A stretch of DNA of 7,884 nucleotides, taken from positions 1 through 7,884 of the forward strand of contig JABABO010000077.1 in assembly GCA_014238195.1 (NCBI GenBank), given 5' to 3'. The notes beneath the pieces are model-generated. The model had not been told where the DNA came from, made no database searches, and saw nothing but the letters and a program-made list of their open reading frames with translations. Of the stretch, positions 1-6,548 are shown piece after piece. The translations under genes were made by a program, and so were the position numbers. This DNA is from Kordiimonadaceae bacterium. GTDB taxonomy: Bacteria > Pseudomonadota > Alphaproteobacteria > Sphingomonadales > Kordiimonadaceae. The first letter of the stretch is position 1. Every line of letters starts with the position of its first letter.

Positions 1-815
1 GCGGGATTACGGCTTTTAGGCGTGCCGTCAGCAAGAATAAAATATGTTATGGTTGCTTCTAAGCTTTTGATCCCTTGATTGTACCAAGCATCACCGCTAG
101 GTAAACAATCACCAGCAATGATAAGCGCTGTCGCTGTGTAAACACGCGGCAAGCCAGGTTCACTATCGTTTGCAGTGCGCACAAGATGACGCGTTTGACG
201 GGCGATACTCGTCAATATAGCAGATCTGTATACCGTATCACTTTTGGATAGGATAAGCGGTGCATGGGATAACCAGTTGATCAATCGCCGGGCTAGAATT
301 TCGGGTTCCCATATTGCTTTGTGCCAATGATGACCCCATTTCTCTGGCCTTTGCATCCAAGCCGAGAGCAGAAATTCCGCTTTCGCGCGAGCGCTTGTCT
401 GGTCGCTAATCTGGGCCAAATCCTGAAGCCAATGAAAGCTATGGGCATAATTTTGTATGGTTTTATTTTTACTGTTCAGGCTTTGCCAAAAGCTATCATT
501 GATGATGACCTTTGTACCATCCACCAGCATCAGGCCATCAACTATCGCATGACCTAGTTTAGCATGACCTGGCGCTGGGTCATCCGGACTAGATAAAAGT
601 TGGCCAATATGACGTCCAGAAAGGCGTGAGCGATATAGGGCCCTTGCATACCCCCATTCACGGAAAGTCCTACCTGCGTAGTGCAACAACCGTTTTAGAA
701 AACTAGGACCTTGAGGGCGCACAATCGTTGCTTTGCGATTATTTTTATCAAGACTACGATGTCTTGAAACAGCTGTTGAACCTGCAATCTGTGATGTTGG
801 GGCGTTTTGTGACAT
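1..815 (-). CDS. Heparinase II/III family protein, N-terminal 271 residues (3' end outside window)
   Basis: The frame stays open for 271 codons from an ATG at 815 to the left edge, so the C-terminal part is missing. The visible part matches the helical N-terminal domain of alphaproteobacterial heparinase II/III-like proteins: FHWLQDL at residues 127-133, a Trp-rich stretch with WEPEILARRLINWLS at 169-183, and LADGTPKSRNP at 261-271. The last is close to the 'DGGH.SRNP' signature just before the lyase core. The first ~38 residues are polar and low in conservation. Family members are polysaccharide lyases or lyase-like proteins; the substrate cannot be told from this fragment, and the catalytic region is out of view. 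The start lies 26 nt after the rpe stop, which suggests co-transcription. The nearer upstream ATG (828) is out of frame, and no strong Shine-Dalgarno precedes 815. In related genomes purH often follows this gene, but that position is off the window. Confidence 0.85.
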   Translation of the reverse strand, partial: MSQNAPTSQIAGSTAVSRHRSLDKNNRKATIVRPQGPSFLKRLLHYAGRTFREWGYARALYRSRLSGRHIGQLLSSPDDPAPGHAKLGHAIVDGLMLVDGTKVIINDSFWQSLNSKNKTIQNYAHSFHWLQDLAQISDQTSARAKAEFLLSAWMQRPEKWGHHWHKAIWEPEILARRLINWLSHAPLILSKSDTVYRSAILTSIARQTRHLVRTANDSEPGLPRVYTATALIIAGDCLPSGDAWYNQGIKSLEATITYFILADGTPKSRNP

Positions 816-841
816 GTTTTGGACCCATATCCCCGTTTTAT

Positions 842-1501
842 TTAACCCCGAAGGGCTTTGATATTATCAGCGTAGCAATCAGCCCCGCCTTTAAATGTCG
901 CGCTGCCTGCAACAAGTACATCAGCACCTGCATCAATCACCCGCCTCACGGTGCCAGCATTCACCCCACCGTCAACTTCAAGGTCAATATCAAGGCCAAG
1001 TTGGTCGATACGTTTGCGAATGTTCTCAATTTTGCGTAATTGGCTTTCAATAAAACTTTGCCCCCCAAAACCAGGATTAACAGACATCACAAGTATCAAA
1101 TCTAGGTCGTCATAAAGATAATCTAAGGCGGATTCAGCTGTCGCTGGGTTAAGGGAAATCCCAGCTTTTTTACCAAGGCCGCGAATTGCCTGCAATGTAC
1201 GGTGCGTATGCGCCCCAGCTTCCGCGTGCACAGTGATTATATCAGCGCCCGCGTTTGCAAAAGCTTCAAGATAAGGGTCTACAGGGGCCACCATCAAATG
1301 TACATCAAATGTTTTTGGGGTATGGGGACGTAAAGCTTTTACCACATCTGGCCCGATAGTGATGTTCGGGACAAAATGGCCATCCATCACGTCGATGTGA
1401 ATCCAATCAGCACCCGCAGCATCAACAGCGCGTATCTCAGCACCTAAGTGTGCAAAATCAGCAGATAAAATCGATGGGGCTATGCGGATGTTTTTTTGCA
1501 T
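842..1501 (-). CDS. rpe: Ribulose-phosphate 3-epimerase
   Basis: This enzyme interconverts D-ribulose 5-phosphate and D-xylulose 5-phosphate in the cytosolic pentose phosphate pathway. The 219-residue length is normal for the family, and the whole (beta/alpha)8 barrel is present. Visible signatures are APSILSADF at 8-16 (Ser10), HIDVMDGHFVPN at 35-46 with metal-site His35 and catalytic Asp37, DVHLMV at 66-71 with metal-site His68, the VNPGFGGQ phosphate loop at 141-148, and EVDGGV at 175-180 with catalytic Asp177. The methionines that shield the metal site, Met39, Met70 and Met139, are also present. The ATG at 1501 is well supported by an AAGGA Shine-Dalgarno about 6 nt upstream (plus-strand 1508-1512). 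The gene lies 139 nt downstream of rsmB, enough room for its own promoter, and 26 nt before the heparinase-family gene. No key residue is missing. Confidence 0.97.
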   Translation of the reverse strand: MQKNIRIAPSILSADFAHLGAEIRAVDAAGADWIHIDVMDGHFVPNITIGPDVVKALRPHTPKTFDVHLMVAPVDPYLEAFANAGADIITVHAEAGAHTHRTLQAIRGLGKKAGISLNPATAESALDYLYDDLDLILVMSVNPGFGGQSFIESQLRKIENIRKRIDQLGLDIDLEVDGGVNAGTVRRVIDAGADVLVAGSATFKGGADCYADNIKALRG

Positions 1502-1510
1502 GAAGTGTCC

Positions 1511-1559
1511 TTAACAGTTAACAGTCTTTTCAGCAAGGCTTTGAGCAAGTTTCAGCAAT
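1511..1559. repeat. Short direct repeats and a palindrome upstream of rpe
   Basis: On the plus strand three near-identical 10-mers occur: TTTCAGCAAG (1528-1537), TTTGAGCAAG (1540-1549) and TTTCAGCAAT (1550-1559), with start spacings of 12 and 10 nt. Next to them is a perfect palindrome, TTAAC-A-GTTAA (1511-1521), which overlaps the rpe Shine-Dalgarno by two bases. This occupies much of the 139-nt rsmB-rpe spacer. About one-turn spacing would suit a repeated protein site, but function is inferred only. I see no convincing sigma-70-type promoter pair in this spacer. Confidence 0.35.
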
Positions 1560-1640
1560 TTTTGCAATCGGTTTTTTGCATTGTAGTAAATATTTTAGAA
1601 TAATTACCACTAATCTATGACTGTATATTCAAAAACTTGA

Positions 1641-2987
1641 TTAAATTTTAGTGAGACGGCAGGCAAAAAATCCATCCATACCGCCCTTTATACTTTCGAT
1701 ATTGGGGTGTGTGAAAAGGTCACCATCTGGTGTTATTAGGGCAGCAAGTCCCCCTATCTCATCGGCTGATATGGGTACGCGCTTGGCATTTGATTTCTGT
1801 GAGAGGAAGTGTAATATTTGGTCGAGCCCTTCGCTTTTTTCGAGTGAGCAAACGCAGTAAACAAGCGTGCCGCCAACAGGTAACAAATCAAAGGCATGGC
1901 CCAGAAGGCGGCTTTGTAGGGCTGTGAGTTTTTCGATATCCTTGTCTGATTTTGTCCACATAATATCAGGATTACGACGAAAAGTACCCGTTGCGCTGCA
2001 CGGGGCATCAAGTAAAATATAATCAACTGGTATCTCAGGCTGAAAACAACTGGCGTCGGCTATAAATATATTCGCATTTAATTTGGTACGACTAAGGTTT
2101 TCAGACAAGCGTTTCATACGGTTTTTACTGCGGTCAACAGCACTAACAACTGCCCCACCAGCCGCTAGTTGCATCGTTTTTCCGCCTGGGGCCGCACACA
2201 GATCAAGCACATGTTTTGCCTGCACATTTCCCAGTAATTTAACGGGCAGACTGGCGGCCATATCCTGCACCCACCAAGCACCAAGGCTGTAACCTTCAAG
2301 TGCGCGTACATCGGTTAGTGCAGTGCGCAGTGTCCCCGTAGGCGTGATAACAGCACTTAGCGTACTAGCCCAACCTTCGGTATTACTGATGTCCTTTAAA
2401 CTAATATCTAATGGGGGTACTGTATTTAGGCTAGTGGCTAAGGCCTGAATAGTTCCTTGATCGAAGCTTTGCTGCCAGCGAGTTCGCAACCAAACGGGGA
2501 TGTTTTCAAGGGAATTTTCAGTCAGCCATACTTGCCACTGAGTTTTTTCGCGAGTGGCGCGGCGTAAAACCGCATTTACAAGACCAGAAAACCCATGTTC
2601 TTTGACTTTCAGGGTTTTAATGAGTTCTACATACTCATGGACACCAGCATGGTCAGGGGTCTCCAATAACAAGAGCTCAGCGAGCGCGATGGTCAGTGCA
2701 GCCCTAGTCCAAGTTGCTTCAAAAGGTAGGCCGCGATCTAATAATTCATCCAAAAGTTTAAGCAGGGCACCACGGCGGCGTAGCGCAGTCATAACCAATA
2801 TTAAAACAAAGGCACGGTCCCGCCCGCTAACCCCAGCACCGTGCGTAATATCATCAAGTGCCACATCAAAGGGTCGCTTTTTTAACGTGACTGCCATTAG
2901 GATACGAACCGCAGCGCGTCGGGTGATTTGACCTTTGGGCAGGTCCTTTTGTAAAGCGCTATCTTGATTTTTTTGCTGATTTTTCAT
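1641..2987 (-). CDS. rsmB: 16S rRNA (cytosine-5-)-methyltransferase RsmB
   Basis: RsmB methylates C967 (E. coli numbering) of 16S rRNA using S-adenosylmethionine. The protein has 448 residues (E. coli about 430). Residues ~20-145 form the NusB-like helical RNA-binding domain, including GVHEYVELIK and GFSGLVNAVLRR. The Rossmann methyltransferase domain follows, with SAM motif I DLCAAPGGKT at 262-271, motif IV DAPCSATG at 327-334 (Cys330, the release cysteine), RRNPDIMW at 337-344, and motif VI VYCVCSLEKSEG at 376-387, where Cys380 aligns with the catalytic nucleophile. A terminal GMDGFF at 436-441 is also typical. Both cysteines are present, so it should be active. The ATG at 2987 has no recognisable Shine-Dalgarno. 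A four-codon upstream frame beginning at 2998 ends on a TGA that overlaps this ATG. The gene is divergent from the hotdog-type gene at 3066. Confidence 0.96.
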   Translation of the reverse strand: MKNQQKNQDSALQKDLPKGQITRRAAVRILMAVTLKKRPFDVALDDITHGAGVSGRDRAFVLILVMTALRRRGALLKLLDELLDRGLPFEATWTRAALTIALAELLLLETPDHAGVHEYVELIKTLKVKEHGFSGLVNAVLRRATREKTQWQVWLTENSLENIPVWLRTRWQQSFDQGTIQALATSLNTVPPLDISLKDISNTEGWASTLSAVITPTGTLRTALTDVRALEGYSLGAWWVQDMAASLPVKLLGNVQAKHVLDLCAAPGGKTMQLAAGGAVVSAVDRSKNRMKRLSENLSRTKLNANIFIADASCFQPEIPVDYILLDAPCSATGTFRRNPDIMWTKSDKDIEKLTALQSRLLGHAFDLLPVGGTLVYCVCSLEKSEGLDQILHFLSQKSNAKRVPISADEIGGLAALITPDGDLFTHPNIESIKGGMDGFFACRLTKI

Positions 2988-3003
2988 AGCGTCGTCATGA
3001 CAC

Positions 3004-3009
3004 AGTATA
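3004..3009 (-). promoter_or_regulatory. Possible -10 element for rsmB
   Basis: Read on the minus strand the bases are TATACT, five of six matches to TATAAT, in the 78-nt gap between the divergent rsmB and the hotdog-type gene. The -35 region at normal spacing is poor. Initiation about 7 nt downstream would leave only about 10 nt of leader before the rsmB ATG. This is a hexamer-level match only. Confidence 0.22.
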
Positions 3010-3065
3010 CAGCCCTTGTAAAACGTTGATTATGGCTTTATGGCTATCAGCATCGGAGTGGCAAG

Positions 3066-3812
3066 ATGGAAAAAACAACAATCACAATTTCAAAACAGTA
3101 TAATGGGCCGCCTGCCAGCGCCAATGGTGGCTACGTCAGTGGGCTTATTGCGGCCAGCATGGCAGGGGCCGCTTCTGTGTCCCTCAAATCACCACCGCCA
3201 CTTGATGTTGCCCTGACCTTATTAAGCGATGGTCAGTCCGCCAAGCTTATAAACGGTGACACCCTGATCGCTGAGGGCCATCAAACAGACCTTGACCTTA
3301 GGGTCCCAAGCCTAAAACACGGATTTAAGACCACACCTATTGCTGCCTTAGAAACAGGGGAATTTGAACCATTCGATTCCTGTTTTGTTTGCGGCAACAA
3401 CCGTCAAGTTGACGACGGATTACATATCATCAGCAAAAGCGTTGAAAATCGTTCAGACCTTGTTGCAGGCCAGTGGGAATTGGACGAAAATATTAGTACT
3501 GATGGCTTTGTCAAACCAGAGTTTATATGGGCCGCGCTTGACTGCCCTGGGTATTTTGCCTGTGCGCCAGGCGAAGCGGCATTGCTCGGAAAATTCGATG
3601 CAGAAATTTTAAGGCCATTACCTTTGGCGGAACAAGCAACAGTGATCGGATGGGATATGACCCCTAAAACAAAGAATGGTCACGCGCTAAGCGGGCGCAA
3701 ACGATTAGCCGGGACTGCTGTGCTTAATGCCAAGGGAGACGTGATTGCAAAAGCACTGGCAGTCTGGGTTAAGGTTACTAGAGACGTTATCATGAAAATG
3801 GGGATGCAATAA
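3066..3812 (+). CDS. Uncharacterised hotdog-like (thioesterase-type) protein
   Basis: A soluble 248-residue protein without signal peptide or membrane segments. It resembles an uncharacterised bacterial family that I associate with acyl-CoA thioesterase-like (double) hotdog folds. Signatures are YNGPPASANGGYVSGL at 12-27, PPPLDVAL at 43-50, a CFVCGNNR segment at 106-113 with paired cysteines 106/109, WAALDCPG at 155-162, and a C-terminal GRKRLAGTAVLNAKGDVIA strand pair ending in ALAVWVKV, which looks like the closing strands of a hotdog domain. No biochemical function is certain; hydrolysis or binding of an acyl thioester is an inference. The ATG at 3066 follows a GGAG about 8 nt upstream; two earlier ATGs in the gap are out of frame. 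The stop is 4 nt before the permease gene, so the two are almost certainly co-transcribed. The CxxC could bind metal or be structural, which is unknown. Confidence 0.65.
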   Translation: MEKTTITISKQYNGPPASANGGYVSGLIAASMAGAASVSLKSPPPLDVALTLLSDGQSAKLINGDTLIAEGHQTDLDLRVPSLKHGFKTTPIAALETGEFEPFDSCFVCGNNRQVDDGLHIISKSVENRSDLVAGQWELDENISTDGFVKPEFIWAALDCPGYFACAPGEAALLGKFDAEILRPLPLAEQATVIGWDMTPKTKNGHALSGRKRLAGTAVLNAKGDVIAKALAVWVKVTRDVIMKMGMQ

Positions 3813-3816
3813 GCTT

Positions 3817-5157
3817 ATGTCAAATCATTCCGATCACCGTGCGCAGTTTTTTATGAGTCGCTTCAGACTTTATGGTCAAAAAAATATGGTGGCACCTTTT
3901 GCTTTAGGGATGTCGTCGGGATTTCCCTTAACGCTTGTGATATCCATCATGGGGCTTTGGTTGTCCTATTCTGGGGTTAGTAAAAGTGATGTTGGCCTGT
4001 TCGCACTTATTTCCAGCTTTTATGCTTGGAAATTTATATGGTCACCAGCGATTGATAATCTGTCCCTTGGGCCGATTACTAAGATACTGGGCCAGCGACG
4101 CGGATGGCTGTTAACTATACAAGCCCTTATGGCCTTATCAATTATGGGTTTGGCACAATATGATCCCGTCCATCAGCTATATAATGTTGCTGTGCTTGCA
4201 GCTATTATCGCTTTTTTATCAGCCAGCCAAGATATTGTTATTGATGCCTACCGTATTGAAATTATTGAAGGGGAAGACCAGGGATACAGCGCAGCTGCTT
4301 ATGTCTATGGTTACCGTGTTGCTAATTATCTTGCGGCGGTCGCTGTGCTCGCGGTCGCTGAAATATGGGGATGGCAACCAGCTTTAATGATTTTGCCATT
4401 ATTTTTATTGCCAGGTGCGTTTGCCGTCCTTTGGGTGGGGGAACCTGACCAGCCAGAAATTGATAACTTTCTGGACACTGAATTGGCAGCTGTCGGTAAA
4501 AATACAATCACTGGACAGCTTTATAAGGCCGTTTATTTGCCTTTTAAGGAATTTACAAACCGCCATAGTTGGGCGCTGGTTTTATTGTTTATAATTTTGC
4601 TGAAAGCTGGGGATGCTGTGACGGCGATCATGACAAGCCCTTTGCTAGTGGAAATGAATTTCACCCCTGGCGATTTGCTTTTTGCCAACAAAACCGTTGG
4701 TATGATTACCTTGTTACTGGGCGTGGGTTTAGGGGCCATCCTTTATAAACGCATCGGCACTTACAAGGCTTTGTTACTAACCAGCATTTTAATGATGGTT
4801 ACTAATCTTGGTTTTGCTTGGCTGTGGATGGGGGGAACTGAGACATGGCGCTTAGCAGTGGTTATCGGGTTAGAAAACTTTGCCAGTGGCCTAGGGACAA
4901 CTGTTGCTATCGCTTATTTCGCCAGCTTGTGTAATATAAATTTTACTGCGACACAATATGCGCTGTTAAGCTCGCTCGCCGCGCAGTCCCGCGCGATTTT
5001 CAGCGCCCCCAGCGGATATGTCGCCGAAGCGGTGGGCTGGGTGGAATTTTTCGTCATTGCCACCTTCATGGCCCTGCCCGCTATCGTGTTATTATGGGTT
5101 TTATGGAAACGCGACATAGGTCGTAACCAGCTTAATATGGCGAGTGACAAAGGCTAG
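3817..5157 (+). CDS. AmpG-family MFS permease (muropeptide-transporter-like)
   Basis: An inner-membrane protein of 446 residues with about 12 hydrophobic segments, of the AmpG/PAT branch of the major facilitator superfamily. Characterised AmpG imports anhydromuropeptides for cell-wall recycling and beta-lactamase induction. Diagnostic stretches are FALGMSSGFPLTLVIS at 28-43, the KFIWSPAIDNLSLG segment at 72-85, GQRRGWLL at 92-99 (the charged MFS loop after helix 2), SASQDIVIDAYRIEII at 135-150, and AAAYVYGYRVANYL at 159-172. It is shorter than E. coli AmpG (about 490 residues), as are many alphaproteobacterial members. No ampD, nagZ or ampC is visible nearby, so the substrate is not established; some AmpG-like permeases may carry other cargo. 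The start is 4 nt after the hotdog-type gene; a GGGGA at about 13 nt is a distant Shine-Dalgarno. An internal Met13 is an alternative start but lacks a ribosome site. Confidence 0.85.
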   Translation: MSNHSDHRAQFFMSRFRLYGQKNMVAPFALGMSSGFPLTLVISIMGLWLSYSGVSKSDVGLFALISSFYAWKFIWSPAIDNLSLGPITKILGQRRGWLLTIQALMALSIMGLAQYDPVHQLYNVAVLAAIIAFLSASQDIVIDAYRIEIIEGEDQGYSAAAYVYGYRVANYLAAVAVLAVAEIWGWQPALMILPLFLLPGAFAVLWVGEPDQPEIDNFLDTELAAVGKNTITGQLYKAVYLPFKEFTNRHSWALVLLFIILLKAGDAVTAIMTSPLLVEMNFTPGDLLFANKTVGMITLLLGVGLGAILYKRIGTYKALLLTSILMMVTNLGFAWLWMGGTETWRLAVVIGLENFASGLGTTVAIAYFASLCNINFTATQYALLSSLAAQSRAIFSAPSGYVAEAVGWVEFFVIATFMALPAIVLLWVLWKRDIGRNQLNMASDKG

Positions 5158-5174
5158 AATCAGCGCATGATAAT

Positions 5175-5828
5175 TTATCTTTGTTGCTGGTATATTACAC
5201 TTAAATTATTGGCTGGCATTTCTGTGATAATGGGTTCTTGAAACCCATGTTGGCGGGCTAGGGTCGTGACATCTTCAAGGGCGCGAACACCCCACGCGGG
5301 ATTAGATGCCTTTAAGGATATATCAAAATCCGCGTTTGATGGGCTTGTGTGATGACCACCGCGCATATAGGGACCATATAAAAAAATACACCCTCCGTCA
5401 TCTAGGAGCTTTCTTGCTTTTTCCAACAGGGCCACACAAACGTCCCACGGGGCAATATGAATCAAATTTATCGCAGCAATCATATCATACGGGGCTAAAC
5501 TGTGATCAATCTTCTGGGTAGATAGAATGTCCAATTTGATTGCAGGCGCAATATTACATGCCTTTGAATGAGCCGCCCAAGCATCAATACTTTGTATATG
5601 ACGCGCTTCAAGATCACTGGGTTGCCATGTGATATGGGGCAGTTTAGGTGCCATATGAGCTGCGTGTTCGCCCGTACCGCTGGCGATCTCTAATACTGAT
5701 GATTTTCCCTCAAGATATGGAGCCATAACATCAAATATTGCCGCGCGGTTGCGGGCAGTTGCTGGGGCGTGTAAACGATTATCAAGTTTGCTTTCATCAG
5801 TATATGATGGATTAAAAAACCGAGCCAT
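5175..5828 (-). CDS. DUF938 family class I SAM-dependent methyltransferase-like protein
   Basis: The 217-residue protein starts at the ATG at 5828 (MARFFNPSY). The frame can be opened to 5909, but those 27 extra residues overlap the preceding gene by 80 nt and do not look like the family, so the shorter start is chosen. DUF938 proteins have a class I SAM-binding fold; their substrate is not firmly known. Visible are APATARNRAAIFDVM at 21-35, SAM motif I VLEIASGTGEHA at 45-56, WQPSDLE at 68-74 with the ribose-binding acidic residue, NLIHIAPWD at 121-129, and LYGPYMRGGHHTSPSNADFD in the second half, typical of DUF938. It is the last gene of the four-gene run. Its ATG is one base after the TAA of the DUF6460 gene and has no Shine-Dalgarno, so translation probably depends on re-initiation. 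It ends 17 nt from the convergent permease gene. Confidence 0.87.
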   Translation of the reverse strand: MARFFNPSYTDESKLDNRLHAPATARNRAAIFDVMAPYLEGKSSVLEIASGTGEHAAHMAPKLPHITWQPSDLEARHIQSIDAWAAHSKACNIAPAIKLDILSTQKIDHSLAPYDMIAAINLIHIAPWDVCVALLEKARKLLDDGGCIFLYGPYMRGGHHTSPSNADFDISLKASNPAWGVRALEDVTTLARQHGFQEPIITEMPANNLSVIYQQQR

Positions 5829-5829
5829 A

Positions 5830-6066
5830 TTAACGGCGATTTCTGTTTTTAAAGTGCAAGATAAAATAAATGGGCACGACAATCGTTGCACCAAGTAAGA
5901 TATATTCAAGCCCAGAATTCACCGTCCAGTTCCAAACATCGCTAACGACATGTCCTAGAGTGCCATAAATTTCACCAGGGCTTATTTTCAACCAATATAA
6001 AACGGCACCCACCACCAAAGACCAAACAATGAGCCGAATGCATAAGCGCAAATCAAAATGCTTCAT
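5830..6066 (-). CDS. DUF6460-type small integral membrane protein
   Basis: A 78-residue protein with two predicted transmembrane helices, at about 11-27 (RLIVWSLVVGAVLYWL) and 55-70 (YILLGATIVVPIYFIL), followed by a basic tail HFKNRNRR. The pattern of a VVG-containing first helix, an ISP-type turn and a GAxIVVPI second helix matches the small alphaproteobacterial membrane proteins annotated as DUF6460. No function is known. The ATG overlaps the lipoprotein stop by 4 nt (ATGA). An AGGGG Shine-Dalgarno lies about 7 nt upstream, but the same Gs can pair with the CCCC just before the ATG. The stop is one base before the DUF938 start. Size and hydrophobicity would suit an accessory subunit of a membrane complex, possibly with the EI24-like protein, but that is inference. 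Confidence 0.8.
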   Translation of the reverse strand: MKHFDLRLCIRLIVWSLVVGAVLYWLKISPGEIYGTLGHVVSDVWNWTVNSGLEYILLGATIVVPIYFILHFKNRNRR

Positions 6067-6545
6067 GGGGCGTCCCCTATTTGCAGGCGTTCTGCTTGAA
6101 AGACAGCATCAATGCATGGTTCTGGTTCCATAATCGCCCCTGTATTGGTACGGGCGCTGATATAGTTTGCACTAAAGTGTTCCCCTGATGTCGGTTCAAA
6201 AAACACAATATCAACGACACAGGCCCCGCTCGTGTATTGCATGATTTGCACATGACCGTCACGGCGCACTAGCTTAGGTTCCCCAAGTTTTGTTTGCACA
6301 AAGGCTGGGTTTTGACCTAACAAATCCGTGCTACTTGGACTGGGCACATCAGGAAGTGTAGGCTCGGTTTCAGTCAGCACTGGTAGCGGTGCTTCTTCTG
6401 TTAAGGGGGGTGTGGTTATTACATCTGGTGCGGCAGGGTCACGTTGCGGCGGCGGTTCTGCGATTAGCACACTTGGTTGGATGTCCTCCCCCACGCAGGC
6501 TGTAAGAACAAAGACACTGATAAGAATAAAACTTCGACGGATCAC
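6063..6545 (-). CDS. Putative outer-membrane lipoprotein with BamE/SmpA-like C-terminal segment
   Basis: A 160-residue protein with a lipoprotein signal: RR at 3-4, a hydrophobic stretch at 6-16, and lipobox LTAC with the lipidated Cys at 17. The residue after Cys17 is Val rather than Asp, which fits outer-membrane sorting under the enterobacterial rule. Residues ~24-70 are a proline- and acid-rich linker (14 prolines), likely disordered. The C-terminal region carries LLGQNPAFVQTKLGEP at 75-90, then R-D-G-H and QYTSGACVVDIVFF. That pattern resembles alphaproteobacterial lipoproteins with an OmlA/SmpA-like domain. Cys109 and Cys144 could form a disulfide in the periplasm. The start codon is GTG at 6545, supported by a GAGGG about 7 nt upstream inside the end of the preceding gene and by a 3-nt spacing. 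The stop overlaps the DUF6460 ATG. The role is unknown; an envelope-assembly link is an inference from fold resemblance. Confidence 0.75.
   Translation of the reverse strand: MIRRSFILISVFVLTACVGEDIQPSVLIAEPPPQRDPAAPDVITTPPLTEEAPLPVLTETEPTLPDVPSPSSTDLLGQNPAFVQTKLGEPKLVRRDGHVQIMQYTSGACVVDIVFFEPTSGEHFSANYISARTNTGAIMEPEPCIDAVFQAERLQIGDAP
6067..6078 (-). promoter_or_regulatory. DUF6460 Shine-Dalgarno held in a GGGG/CCCC hairpin
   Basis: On the transcript the sequence AGGGG-ACG-CCCC directly precedes the DUF6460 AUG. Four G-C pairs with a 3-nt loop can form and would hide the AGGGG ribosome site. Ribosomes finishing the lipoprotein frame, whose stop overlaps the AUG, would open it. That fits translational coupling, but the stem is short and unproven. 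Confidence 0.4.
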
Positions 6546-6548
6546 TAA

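Noticed and set aside
321..557. Plus-strand 78-codon open frame
   Set aside because: It lies wholly antisense to the heparinase-family gene, whose minus-strand protein has clear family motifs; no family resemblance in the plus frame.
728..1039. Plus-strand 103-codon open frame
   Set aside because: It is antisense to the end of rpe and the start of the heparinase gene; the translation looks like a mirror of those codons.
1629..1641. Terminator after rsmB
   Set aside because: TCAA-AAAC-TTGA gives only a 4-bp AT-rich stem, too weak to call.
2554..2931. Plus-strand 125-codon open frame inside rsmB
   Set aside because: Arg/Ser-rich translation typical of a complement-strand shadow; rsmB is strongly supported here.
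3019..3047. Promoter for the hotdog-type gene (TTGTAA, 17 bp, TATGGC)
   Set aside because: The hexamers match only 4/6 and 3/6 of consensus, which is expected by chance in a gap of this size.
5145..5203. Terminator between the convergent permease and DUF938 genes
   Set aside because: Only a 6-bp ACAAAG/CTTTGT match with a long loop, without a GC-rich stem or U-run.
5829..5909. 27-residue N-terminal extension of the DUF938 protein
   Set aside because: It overlaps the DUF6460 gene by 80 nt and looks unlike the family; the ATG at 5828 sits one base after the upstream stop and gives the expected family start.
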